This document shows, in pieces, positions 33,198 to 41,819 of a DNA stretch of 64,000 bases. Position numbers and translations under genes: made by a program. The DNA is taken from the NCBI GenBank assembly GCA_902774845.1, contig CACYJU010000011.1:62001-126000 (forward strand), read 5' to 3'. Source of the DNA: an uncultured Bacteroidota bacterium (GTDB lineage Bacteria > Bacteroidota > Bacteroidia > Bacteroidales > P3). The notes beneath the pieces are model-generated. The model searched no databases. It was not told the DNA's origin and worked only from the letters and a program-made list of their open reading frames with translations. Positions within the stretch are counted from its first letter, which is position 1, and each line of letters starts with the position of its first letter.

Positions 33198-33737
33198 ATG
33201 GGAATAGAGACCATAGCACGTCAGTTGACCGGTTATAACCACACCAGCCTTGCCGCCTTAGACCGTTCCAAGATTATCAAGATGCGGAATCATGGCATGC
33301 GAGACTGCTTCAAACACATCGATGAGATTCCACACAAGATGGAGTTCGTCGCACGAATCCAGAACAAGCGGTTTGTCGATGACGCCTCCTCGTGTAATGT
33401 CAACGCCACATGGTATGCACTTGAGTCCACCGAAGGATCGATTATATGGATAGCAAACGGATCGGACAAGCATATCGACTACAAAAAACTTAAAGCCTCC
33501 GTGTTGCAGAAGGTCAAGATGATACTCTGCGTGGGCGGAAATACCGAGAGCCTTCATCAGGCGTTTGATAGCGTGGTGCCACATATTGTGGACTGCCCGT
33601 CGATGGAGTATGCAGTCAACCGCGCCCTTTATAGCGACGTGGAGACAGCCACCGTGCTCTATTCGCCGTCGACCAAACATGACATGTCGGTTGGTGAATC
33701 AGGTTCGACTTTCCGTAGAGAGGTCTGTGAGCTCTAA
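33198..33737 (+). CDS. MurD C-terminal fragment: isolated, catalytically altered ligase domain in the murD slot
   Basis: The 179-residue frame lies exactly where murD belongs, between mraY and ftsW. Residues 9-50 resemble the end of the MurD central domain (LTGYNHTSLAAL for 'L.G.HN..N..AA'; IPHKMEFV for 'L.HR.E.V'). Residues 50-179 match the whole Mur ligase C-terminal domain (NVNATWYALEST, GSDKHIDYKKL, VVPHIVDCPSMEYAVNRA). The N-terminal UDP-binding and ATP-binding domains (about 265 residues, with the P-loop) are absent. Key positions are changed: the usual DSKATN is DDASSCN, losing the Lys, and SPACASFD is SPSTKHDM. It cannot be a MurD ligase by itself. It may be a fossil or a reused domain. 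The frame is open with an ATG and normal spacing (30 bp to ftsW). Confidence 0.8.
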   Translation: MGIETIARQLTGYNHTSLAALDRSKIIKMRNHGMRDCFKHIDEIPHKMEFVARIQNKRFVDDASSCNVNATWYALESTEGSIIWIANGSDKHIDYKKLKASVLQKVKMILCVGGNTESLHQAFDSVVPHIVDCPSMEYAVNRALYSDVETATVLYSPSTKHDMSVGESGSTFRREVCEL

Positions 33738-33767
33738 TCAGTAATAAGACACAAAGAAAAAACAACA

Positions 33768-34916
33768 ATGGGTAAGTTCACGACAGCAGTAAAAGGCGAT
33801 CGCACGATATGGGGAATATTCATATTCCTCACCATCGTGTCGGTTCTTGCTGTCTACACCTCTATTGGCTTCACAGCACGCCATGATCTGGGGCGTAGTC
33901 CGCTCCTTGCCACTCTCCGACACTTGCTCTTTGTTGTTATTGGATATGGATGCGTGTGGGTGGGGTCACGACTCCCGTACCGCCTTTATGCCCGTGGTTC
34001 TCGGCTGGCGTTTATCGGTTCGGTAGCGCTGCTTTTCGTGGTGTTGGTTTTCTTCGGCACCCGCTGGGTGAGAATCCCAATCATCGGAACATTCCAACCG
34101 TCGGAGATAGCCAAAATATGTCTTATATTCTACCTCGCCACCATCTTCTCACGTCACAAGGAGCGTGTTGAGGATAAGTATTTTGTTCCGCTGGCGCTCA
34201 TACCGGTCATCATAACCTGCGGTCTCATCTTCCCAGAGAACCTTTCGAGTGCCATCATAGCATTTGTGGTGAGTATAGTCATGATGTTTGTGGCAGGAGT
34301 GAAGAAAGGAGCGTTGGCCAAATGGCTGCTTATCCTACTTGCGGCAGCGGTGCTTTTCGCTCTTATCATGGTGGTGGTAGACAAGCCACTCTTCCGCTCA
34401 GAGACATGGGCAAGCCGTGTGGACAAATGGATGAACCCCGACCCCAATATCTATAACCAGGAGAATATGTCACGGATGGCGGTTGCCCGTGGCGGACTTA
34501 TCGGGGCCGGAATAGGAAACACTATCCATGGACGACTCATGACGCAGGCGCATAATGACTTCATCTATTCGGTGATAGTTGAGGAGACGGGCAGCGCGAT
34601 GGGCATCATCATATTGTTTGCCTATTCGTTGCTTTATTTCCGTTGCATTCTGGTGGCCCGTCGGAGTGACAAGCTCTTCTGCAAGCTTATATGTGTTGGA
34701 ATGGGTACCCTTATCTATGTCCAGGCTTTGATACATATTTTGGTGTCTGTGGGAGTCATCCCGGTGACAGGACAGACGCTCCCGTTCATAAGCTACGGAG
34801 GATCAGCGTATATCTTCATGAGCATCGGGTTGGGGGCTGTACAGTCGGTGGCGCAGGATTACCGGAAACGAAAAGCACAAGCTGAAAAAGCAGATAAACA
34901 AGAAATAACACAATAA
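33768..34916 (+). CDS. ftsW: Septal peptidoglycan glycosyltransferase FtsW
   Basis: The 382-residue SEDS protein has about ten transmembrane helices. It contains the family motif TFQPSEIAKICLIFY, the extracellular loop with FPENLSSAI, and GQTLPFISYGGSAYIFMSIG near the C-terminus, the classic 'P..P..SYGGSS' signature, with Ala in place of the last Ser. It polymerises lipid II into septal glycan with FtsI. It follows the murD fragment by 30 bp and precedes murG by 15 bp. Confidence 0.95.
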   Translation: MGKFTTAVKGDRTIWGIFIFLTIVSVLAVYTSIGFTARHDLGRSPLLATLRHLLFVVIGYGCVWVGSRLPYRLYARGSRLAFIGSVALLFVVLVFFGTRWVRIPIIGTFQPSEIAKICLIFYLATIFSRHKERVEDKYFVPLALIPVIITCGLIFPENLSSAIIAFVVSIVMMFVAGVKKGALAKWLLILLAAAVLFALIMVVVDKPLFRSETWASRVDKWMNPDPNIYNQENMSRMAVARGGLIGAGIGNTIHGRLMTQAHNDFIYSVIVEETGSAMGIIILFAYSLLYFRCILVARRSDKLFCKLICVGMGTLIYVQALIHILVSVGVIPVTGQTLPFISYGGSAYIFMSIGLGAVQSVAQDYRKRKAQAEKADKQEITQ

Positions 34917-34931
34917 AAAATAGATATAATC

Positions 34932-36038
34932 ATGAAAGCAATAGTCAGTGGAGGCGGCAGCGGCGGACATATCTTCCCCGCAATAGCGATAGCGAATGCC
35001 ATTAAGCGTCGTTGGGCTGATGCCGAGATACTTTTTGTCGGAGCCGAAGGCCGTATGGAGATGGACAAGGTGCCCGCTGCCGGATATGAGATAAAAGGAC
35101 TGCCTATAGCGGGCTTGCAGCGTAAGATTACCATACAGAATATCATTAAGAACGCCATGTTGCCATACAAGGTGATAAAGAGCCGGCTCATGGTAAGAGG
35201 CATACTGCGCAAGTTCAATCCAGATATCGTCGTGGGTGTCGGAGGGTTCGCGAGCGAGCCTACACTCAAAACTGCTGCCGCTATGGGATTCACGACTCTG
35301 ATACAGGAACAGAACTCGTATGCAGGATTGACTAATAAGACTTTGGCTAAGAGTGCGTCGAAAATCTGTGTTGCCTACGACAATATGGAACGGTTCTTTC
35401 CCAAAGAACGTATTGTGTTTACCGGCAATCCTGTGCGAAAAGAGATAGAGGAGTTGTCGCTTGGTCGAGAAACAGGTTGCAAAGAGTTTGGCTTGGATAG
35501 TTCGAAGCGTGTTGTTCTCTCGGTGGGAGGAAGTCTTGGTGCGAGAAGCATAAACGAGATGATCTTGAAAAACCTCGACTACTTCAAGAATAACGATATA
35601 CAGTTGGTTTGGCAAACTGGCCGTTGGATGTATCAGGAAGCTGTGGCGGCTGTGCGAGACAGGAAGTTAGAACAGTGGGTCAAGGTCTATGAGTTTGTGA
35701 CTCGAATGGATTGTGCCTATGCTGCCGCCGATGTGGTGATATCGCGTGCCGGAGCTATAGCTATATCGGAATTGTGTCTTGTCGGGAAACCGATAATACT
35801 CATCCCCTCACCGAATGTGGCAGAAGACCATCAGACAAAGAACGCCATGTCGCTTGCAAACAAGGGAGCGGCTGAGGTGGTCGCCGACAAGAAGTGTGCA
35901 GAAGAGGGGATAAAGACTTTGGACAAAATCTTGAATGACGAATCGCTGCGTGCCGCCATGAGTGAGAATATCAAGAAGCTGGGAGTCAGACATTCGGCGG
36001 ATCTTATTGTAGACGAAATTGCAAAACTGGTAAAATAA
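34932..36038 (+). CDS. murG: UDP-GlcNAc:lipid I N-acetylglucosaminyltransferase MurG
   Basis: The 368-residue GT28 enzyme begins with SGGGSGGHIFPAIAIANAIK, the N-terminal glycine-rich lipid I-binding loop (family GGTGGH). It has VGVGGFASEPTLKTAAAMGF, IQEQNSYAGLTNKTLAKSAS, SVGGSLGARSINE, and the UDP-GlcNAc site ISRAGAIAISELCLVGKPII. It acts on the cytoplasmic face of the membrane to make lipid II. It is 15 bp after ftsW and 7 bp before murC. Confidence 0.96.
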   Translation: MKAIVSGGGSGGHIFPAIAIANAIKRRWADAEILFVGAEGRMEMDKVPAAGYEIKGLPIAGLQRKITIQNIIKNAMLPYKVIKSRLMVRGILRKFNPDIVVGVGGFASEPTLKTAAAMGFTTLIQEQNSYAGLTNKTLAKSASKICVAYDNMERFFPKERIVFTGNPVRKEIEELSLGRETGCKEFGLDSSKRVVLSVGGSLGARSINEMILKNLDYFKNNDIQLVWQTGRWMYQEAVAAVRDRKLEQWVKVYEFVTRMDCAYAAADVVISRAGAIAISELCLVGKPIILIPSPNVAEDHQTKNAMSLANKGAAEVVADKKCAEEGIKTLDKILNDESLRAAMSENIKKLGVRHSADLIVDEIAKLVK

Positions 36039-36045
36039 ACATCGC

Positions 36046-37461
36046 ATGAACTACTTCTTTATCGGCATAGGAGGAATCGGCATGAGCGCCATAGCCCGTT
36101 ATCTTCACCAGAAGGGAGATAAGGTGTCGGGTTATGATTTGACCAGAAGCCCTCTCACCATGGAGTTGGAACAGGAGGGGATGGCTGTGTTCTATGACGA
36201 TGACCCATCGGTCATGCCGCAGGATTCAGACTGTTATGTCTACACCCCTGCTGTGCCGAAAAGTACGGCTGTATTCCAGTGGGCGGAGAAAAGTGGCAAG
36301 CCTATGAAGAAACGTTCGCAGATGCTTGGAGAGCTGACCTCCGGTAAGAAATGTATTGCTGTGGCCGGCACTCACGGTAAGACCTCTACCAGTGCGATGA
36401 TTGCACACCTTCTGTCGAGCAGTTCGCTTGGATGTAGTGCATTCCTCGGCGGTATCTCGAAGAATTTTAATAGTAACCTTGCAGTGAATGAAAAGAGCGA
36501 CTATGTTGTTGTTGAGGCGGACGAATATGACAGGTCGTTCCTCCAACTGCATCCGTTCTATTCGATTATCACATCCATCGACCCCGATCATCTGGATGTC
36601 TATGGCGACTATGCCCACCTTCGTGAGGCATTTCATCAGTTTGCCAGTCAGACTAAGCCCGATGGCAAGCTTTTTATCAAACATGGGGTGAGCCTTTCGG
36701 AAGAGGAAGACCATGAAGATGGCGACGAGTCTCATCACGAGGAGCACCATCATCACACACTCGATCATGAACTCGAGCAGTCGGGTATTGATATCATCAC
36801 CTATACGTCATCCGGTATTGAGGCAGACTATTATGCCTGGAATGTGAGAACCAGTCGGGGTAATATCTATTATGACCTTAGGACTCCCAAAGGGGTTATC
36901 TATGATATAGAGCTCCATCATACCAGTCTGTACAATGTGGACAACTCTGTTGTAGCCGCAGGTGTGGCACTCGAGTGTGGTCTCACAGAATTTGAACTCC
37001 GTGCTGGATTGAAGTCTTATGAGGGTGTGCGCCGTCGTTTCGATTTCCGGGTTGAGACGAAAGAGGTTGTATATATCGACGACTATGCCCATCATCCTAA
37101 AGAGATAGCCGCCACACTCGACAGTATCCGCTTCCTTTACCCGCACAAGAGGGTTGTGGGAGTCTTTCAGCCACATCTCTACAGTAGGACGGCTGACTTT
37201 GCCGATCAGTTCGCTGAAGTGCTCTCAAGACTTGACGAGACAATACTCTTGCCCATATATCCCGCCAGGGAGAAGCCGATACCAGGTGTTACCTCGGGGT
37301 TGATACTTAGGAAAATGGACACGCTCTCGAAATATCTTGTCACAAAGGATCAGATGTTGGAGCTGATACCAGCACTCTATCCAGAAGTGCTTGTGACTCT
37401 CGGTGCCGGCGACATAGACCGTATGGTGCCGCAAATCGAACAGATGCTCAAGGAATCATAA
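36046..37461 (+). CDS. murC: UDP-MurNAc:L-alanine ligase MurC with a His/acid-rich insert
   Basis: The 471-residue Mur ligase has FIGIGGIGMSAIARYLHQKG (N-terminal UDP-binding fold), P-loop VAGTHGKTSTSAMI, EADEYDRSFLQLHP with its Glu, IDPDHLDVYGDY, and IDDYAHHPKEIAATL in the C-terminal domain. It ligates L-Ala to UDP-MurNAc. Unusually, residues about 219-245 (36703-36780) hold a 26-residue stretch with eight His and thirteen Asp/Glu, including the run HHEEHHHH, inserted in the central domain where relatives have a short loop. It could bind metal ions. The catalytic residues around it look intact, so the enzyme is probably active. Confidence 0.94.
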   Translation: MNYFFIGIGGIGMSAIARYLHQKGDKVSGYDLTRSPLTMELEQEGMAVFYDDDPSVMPQDSDCYVYTPAVPKSTAVFQWAEKSGKPMKKRSQMLGELTSGKKCIAVAGTHGKTSTSAMIAHLLSSSSLGCSAFLGGISKNFNSNLAVNEKSDYVVVEADEYDRSFLQLHPFYSIITSIDPDHLDVYGDYAHLREAFHQFASQTKPDGKLFIKHGVSLSEEEDHEDGDESHHEEHHHHTLDHELEQSGIDIITYTSSGIEADYYAWNVRTSRGNIYYDLRTPKGVIYDIELHHTSLYNVDNSVVAAGVALECGLTEFELRAGLKSYEGVRRRFDFRVETKEVVYIDDYAHHPKEIAATLDSIRFLYPHKRVVGVFQPHLYSRTADFADQFAEVLSRLDETILLPIYPAREKPIPGVTSGLILRKMDTLSKYLVTKDQMLELIPALYPEVLVTLGAGDIDRMVPQIEQMLKES

Positions 37462-37489
37462 AAAGACAGCATAGTAAAAAACTCTCCAA

Positions 37490-38296
37490 TTGAAGCGCAA
37501 AGGTAAAATAATACTATTTATCATTTCGGTGGTGGCCATTGTGGTAGCCGTTGCCGCAGCTGTTGTCATACGTGGCAATTCGGTTGTGGGAGGATTGACG
37601 GTGAATATCAAAAGTGCTGGCTACACATCGTTGATAAGTCGTTCAGAGATGGAGAGGTCTATTCTCGAAGAGTTCCCAGGAATCACATCCAGACGTGTGA
37701 GAGATGTGAACACAAAGTCTATAGAATCTTTCATGGCTAAAAATCCTTACGTTGAATCGGTCCATGCTGCGGTGAGTGTGGGAGGACGAGTGTTGGTGAA
37801 CATAGTTGCACGGAGGCCGATTGTGAGGGTGTTCTATGATAATCGTGATTTTTACATGGATGGATATGGCCATTGCTTTGCCTCACGAGCGGGAGTGCTC
37901 TGTGATGTCCCTGTGGCCAACGGAGTGTTTCGGCAGAGGCTTAAGGGCGAGCCGGAGGATCTTGATATCTCGAAGATGGCTGGTGACACCCTTAAGTCAG
38001 CGTATGATATTGTCGGAGTATGGAAACTTGCAAAATTCCTTGATGACAGCAAGCAAGGCTATTCGCTTTTGTTTGACCAGATATATGTCGACGACAACGG
38101 TGACTTGCTGCTTCAACCACGGCTATTCAATCATGAGGTGGTTATCGGATCGCCGGATAAACTGGAAGATAAATTTGCACGTCTGAAAATTTTCTACGCC
38201 AAAGGTCTTCCACATGCTGGCTATGATTCATACAGCAGAGTGAGCGTCAAGTTCGACGGACAGGTAGTATGTACGAAACGAAAACAAATCAAATAA
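37490..38296 (+). CDS. ftsQ: Cell division protein FtsQ (TTG start)
   Basis: This 268-residue protein lies in the ftsQ position between murC and ftsA. The N-terminus is short and basic (MKRKGK), with one transmembrane helix (residues 7-27). A POTRA-like periplasmic domain follows: ISRSEMERSILEEFPGITSR, then MAKNPYVESVHAAVSVGGRV and VNIVARRPIVRVFYDN, which match FtsQ's 'i...L...p.v..a.V...wp..l.I.v.er.pva.'. The only usable start is TTG 37490: a stop codon lies 15 bp upstream in frame and the next ATG is 53 codons inside. It bridges FtsL and the divisome. Confidence 0.85.
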   Translation: MKRKGKIILFIISVVAIVVAVAAAVVIRGNSVVGGLTVNIKSAGYTSLISRSEMERSILEEFPGITSRRVRDVNTKSIESFMAKNPYVESVHAAVSVGGRVLVNIVARRPIVRVFYDNRDFYMDGYGHCFASRAGVLCDVPVANGVFRQRLKGEPEDLDISKMAGDTLKSAYDIVGVWKLAKFLDDSKQGYSLLFDQIYVDDNGDLLLQPRLFNHEVVIGSPDKLEDKFARLKIFYAKGLPHAGYDSYSRVSVKFDGQVVCTKRKQIK

Positions 38297-38312
38297 ATAA
38301 ACAACAGTAATT

Positions 38313-39800
38313 ATGGAAAACGAGTTCATTGTCGGTTTAGACATCGGCACAACCAAAATCGCCTGCCTTATTGGTAAAAGGGCAGAAGACGGTAAAGTCA
38401 AAATCTTGGGCTATGCCTGCAACAAGTCGATAGGAGTAGAGCATGGAGTGGTCCGCAACATCGCCCTTACCGCCGAGAGTGTGAAGAAGGCTATTGAGGC
38501 GGCATCTCTGCAGGCCAACGTGAAGGTCGACGAAGTCTATGTGGGCATCGCCGGACAGCACATCAAGTCTATCCCAAGTCAAGGCATCATCATGATTCCT
38601 GAGGATCATGACCTCATCAGGAAAGAAGATGTAGAGCGCCTTACCAATGAGCAGAACCGAGTTATGCTCGGACCTGGTGATGAAATCATCCACATTTTCC
38701 CTCAGAACTACTACGTTGACGGAGCGTTGCTTAACAACGAGATGTCGCCTATAGGAGCTCGAGGCAAGCAGCTTAAGGCCGACTTCCATATTGTGACAGG
38801 AAATTCACAGAATATCTTCAATATCCGTGACAGCGTGCTGGCTGCTGGCTATAAGGTGAAAGACCTCGTACTTGAGCCTGTTGCTTCGTCCTATTCTGTC
38901 CTCGACGATCAGGATAAGGAGGCTGGTGTCGCACTGGTCGATATTGGAGGAGGTACTACCGATATAGCCATCTTCTATGACGGCATCATCCGTCATACTT
39001 CGGTCATACCGCTTGCAGGACAGGCTATCACGAGTGACATACGTCGCAGTTGCAGCATACTCCCCGACCAAGCCGAAAGCCTCAAGGTGAAGTACGGCTC
39101 ATGTCTTCCCGCTAATGAACGAGAGGGCGATGCTGTCTCCATCCCAGGTATCCGTAATCAACCGCCCAAGGAGATTGGACTCAAGATGCTTGCCAATATC
39201 ATCAAAGCACGCGTCCAGATTATCATGGAGCAGGTTGCCTATGAAATCTCCTCGGCAGGATATAGCGGAAAGAACCTCAATGCAGGACTGGTGCTCACCG
39301 GAGGTGGGGCAAGCCTCAAATACATCAAGGACTTTGCTTCGCTCATCACGGGTATGGACACCCGCACGGGAGTTCCCAATGAACACCTGGTGGCTGACAC
39401 CGATGCCGACCTGGCGTTGCCCAAATATGCTACAGGTATAGGTCTTGTGCTCTATGGTATAGAGAAAGAGGAGATGGCAATGGCAGCAAAGATGGCTAAG
39501 GCAAACGCAGCACCGAAGAATGAGGAGAAACCCGCTGAACAGGCTAAGGAGAAATCGGTTATTGATATCCTTAAAGATATGCCAGGCACAAGGGAGTCGT
39601 CCAATGTGGTGAACGATGAAAACAAATCTACCGAGCCTGAGCCAGAGGTGGAACCGCTTAAGGTTAACCCGACTCCCGAGCCGGTCAATCCATTCAAGGA
39701 GCCAGAACCGGAAAAACCGAAGAAGTCGAAAGATCCTACGTTCCTTGAAAAAGTGACGGGATGGCTGTGGAAAATTGTCGGTGATGAGGATGTTAAATAA
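38313..39800 (+). CDS. ftsA: Cell division protein FtsA
   Basis: The 495-residue actin-like ATPase has VGLDIGTTKIACLIG (phosphate 1), the SHS2 1C-domain region, LVDIGGGTTDIAIFYDG (phosphate 2) and VLTGGGASLKYIKDFA (adenosine). A disordered Pro/Glu/Lys-rich tail of about 75 residues ends in the amphipathic helix DPTFLEKVTGWLWKIVG, the membrane-targeting sequence. It anchors FtsZ to the membrane and links it to FtsQ/FtsW/FtsI. It is followed by a 200-bp gap before ftsZ, much larger than other gaps in the cluster, so ftsZ may have its own promoter; no perfect TAnnTTTG box was found there. Confidence 0.95.
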   Translation: MENEFIVGLDIGTTKIACLIGKRAEDGKVKILGYACNKSIGVEHGVVRNIALTAESVKKAIEAASLQANVKVDEVYVGIAGQHIKSIPSQGIIMIPEDHDLIRKEDVERLTNEQNRVMLGPGDEIIHIFPQNYYVDGALLNNEMSPIGARGKQLKADFHIVTGNSQNIFNIRDSVLAAGYKVKDLVLEPVASSYSVLDDQDKEAGVALVDIGGGTTDIAIFYDGIIRHTSVIPLAGQAITSDIRRSCSILPDQAESLKVKYGSCLPANEREGDAVSIPGIRNQPPKEIGLKMLANIIKARVQIIMEQVAYEISSAGYSGKNLNAGLVLTGGGASLKYIKDFASLITGMDTRTGVPNEHLVADTDADLALPKYATGIGLVLYGIEKEEMAMAAKMAKANAAPKNEEKPAEQAKEKSVIDILKDMPGTRESSNVVNDENKSTEPEPEVEPLKVNPTPEPVNPFKEPEPEKPKKSKDPTFLEKVTGWLWKIVGDEDVK

Positions 39801-40000
39801 ACTAATGGTTCTCAAAGGGTTGTATGTTTTATTTGTGTAAGGATGCCGAAAAATAGCGATTTTTGTTTATAAAAGTGTTGATAACTAATGAGTAACGAGT
39901 GCGAATAACTCTTTGGCAATAAGTAATTTTACAACCTCAACGTAGGAAATTAAAGTTAAATAAATTTCTCGTTTTCAATTAAATAAGCATAGTAAGCACC

Positions 40001-41689
40001 ATGGATACAAACGATATTTTACAGAATATGGAAGGACTTAGCTTCGATAGTCCACAAAATCAGACATCTTACATCAAGGTGATCGGTGTTGGCGGTGGCG
40101 GAAACAACGCAGTCAACCACATGTTCCGTCAGGGCATCACAGGGGTTGACTTCATCGTCTGCAACACTGACCGTAAAGCTCTTAACACCAGCCCTGTGCC
40201 TAACAAGATAATGTTAGGTAACGGAATGGGGGCAGGTAACAACCCCGAAGTGGCCCGTGCTGCTGCCGAGGCTAAGAGCGATGAGATCCGCGCGGCACTC
40301 GCCGATAACACCAAGATGCTTTTCATTGCCGCCGGTATGGGCGGTGGTACCGGTACCGGTGCCGCTCCCGTTATCGCCAAGCTGGCAAAGGAGATTACCC
40401 TCGAAGATGGTTACACCAACAAGATTCTTGTCGTCGCCATTGTTACAATGCCTTTCTTCTTTGAAGGCATGAAGCGTATGAAACAGGCATTGGCGGGACT
40501 GGAGGAATTGCGTGGCCACGTCGACTCGGTGCTTGTCATCAATAACGACAAACTCCTTAAGAAGGGTAACCTGCCCCTCCCGTCGGCCTATGCTCTCGCT
40601 GACGATGTACTTCTCACCGCAGCCAAGGGCATATCTGAAGTCATTACCGTCAATTCATACGTCAACATCGACTTCGAGGACGTCAACACCGTCATGGCAG
40701 GAAGCGGTACTGCTCTTATGGGTGTTGGTGTCGGCAAGGGCGAGAACCGCGCCAACGACGCCATCGTCATGGCTACCACTTCGGAGTTGCTTAACGACAA
40801 CGACATCTCTGGTGCCAAGGACATTCTGCTTTACATCACATCTTCGGTAGAGAACGTTATCTCTGTTGACGAGCTCAGCGAGATAACCGACTACATCACC
40901 CGTCTCACCGGAAGTACGGACACCAATGTTATCTGGGGTCAGGGTACCGATGATGCACTCGAAGATGAGATCAAGATTACCCTTATCGCCACAGGTTTCG
41001 AGGCTAAGAAAAATAACGCCCTTGAGAATACTGGTCGTGTGGAGGAAAAAAAGACGGAAGCCATCAAGGTTCAGGAAACTCCTATAGTCATTGCAAAACC
41101 ACAAGAATCCTCCAATGGTACGCTCTACTCACTTGATGATACAAAACCTACGGAGAACAAATTGCATGTTCCAGAAGCGGTGACCTGGAGATTCTCTCAG
41201 GGCGAGCACCAATCAGAGGCCACAGATGACGGTAGCGGCATGACCCTCATCCACAGAGATCAGCCAGCAGTCAACGTTATATCAAACAACGAAAGCTCGT
41301 ACCAGCGCTCTTTCCACAACGAGGAGCAGGAGACCATCGTGTTTGACGAGAGTCCAGCTGCACAGGTTGTTGAGACCGAAACTCCAGCTGCGGTTGAAGA
41401 GGAAGCACCAGTTATGCGTACAAGCGTGGTTGAGCATCAGCAGGTGGAGACCACGATTCAGAGTCAGGAACTCAAGACTACGGCCGAAGAGCGAATCAAA
41501 CGCATGCACGACCTTCTGCGTCACAATCCTATGGGCGCAGAGATAGCTGAGAATATGTCCACCGAAGAACTTATGGATGGATATGTGCCAGCGGGTCCTC
41601 TTTCGGAGTCAGATATGCCAAGCACCTATCTGGGGCAAGGAGGCCGAGTATACAAACAAGACGGCTATCTTGACAACGCTGCCGATTGA
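40001..41689 (+). CDS. ftsZ: Cell division GTPase FtsZ with a long C-terminal linker
   Basis: The 562-residue tubulin-like GTPase has VIGVGGGGNNAVNHMF, the signature AAGMGGGTGTGAAPVIAKLA (GTP-binding T4 loop), VINNDKLLKKGN and NVDIDFEDVNTVMAGSGTA-type T7 residues. The globular core ends near residue 325. A variable linker of about 200 residues, longer than in most FtsZ proteins and rich in Glu, Gln, Thr and Val, leads to a conserved tip (AEERIKRMHDLLR and, at the very end, GYLDNAAD, resembling the 'FLhDNvD' ending of Bacteroidota FtsZ). It forms the Z ring. A strong terminator follows, closing the cluster. Confidence 0.96.
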   Translation: MDTNDILQNMEGLSFDSPQNQTSYIKVIGVGGGGNNAVNHMFRQGITGVDFIVCNTDRKALNTSPVPNKIMLGNGMGAGNNPEVARAAAEAKSDEIRAALADNTKMLFIAAGMGGGTGTGAAPVIAKLAKEITLEDGYTNKILVVAIVTMPFFFEGMKRMKQALAGLEELRGHVDSVLVINNDKLLKKGNLPLPSAYALADDVLLTAAKGISEVITVNSYVNIDFEDVNTVMAGSGTALMGVGVGKGENRANDAIVMATTSELLNDNDISGAKDILLYITSSVENVISVDELSEITDYITRLTGSTDTNVIWGQGTDDALEDEIKITLIATGFEAKKNNALENTGRVEEKKTEAIKVQETPIVIAKPQESSNGTLYSLDDTKPTENKLHVPEAVTWRFSQGEHQSEATDDGSGMTLIHRDQPAVNVISNNESSYQRSFHNEEQETIVFDESPAAQVVETETPAAVEEEAPVMRTSVVEHQQVETTIQSQELKTTAEERIKRMHDLLRHNPMGAEIAENMSTEELMDGYVPAGPLSESDMPSTYLGQGGRVYKQDGYLDNAAD

Positions 41690-41721
41690 CAATCAAGTGT
41701 AAGATATCTTGGTATCCATAG

Positions 41722-41752
41722 AAAGAAGTCGCAAGTGCGGCTTCTTTTTTTT
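41722..41752 (+). terminator. Intrinsic terminator of the dcw cluster
   Basis: AAAGAAGTCGC (41722-41732) pairs with GCGGCTTCTTT (41737-41747) around AAGT, followed by a run of T. Confidence 0.9.
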
Positions 41753-41819
41753 GCATCATACCTTAGTATAATAATTCAGCGCCTTCTGCGTTTTTTATTG
41801 TCTAAGCGTTTCTTATAGT

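Noticed and set aside
33168..33198. A frameshift or hidden N-terminal half of murD between mraY and the fragment
   Set aside because: Only 29 bp separate the mraY stop from the fragment start, and no other frame nearby encodes a P-loop or UDP-binding domain.
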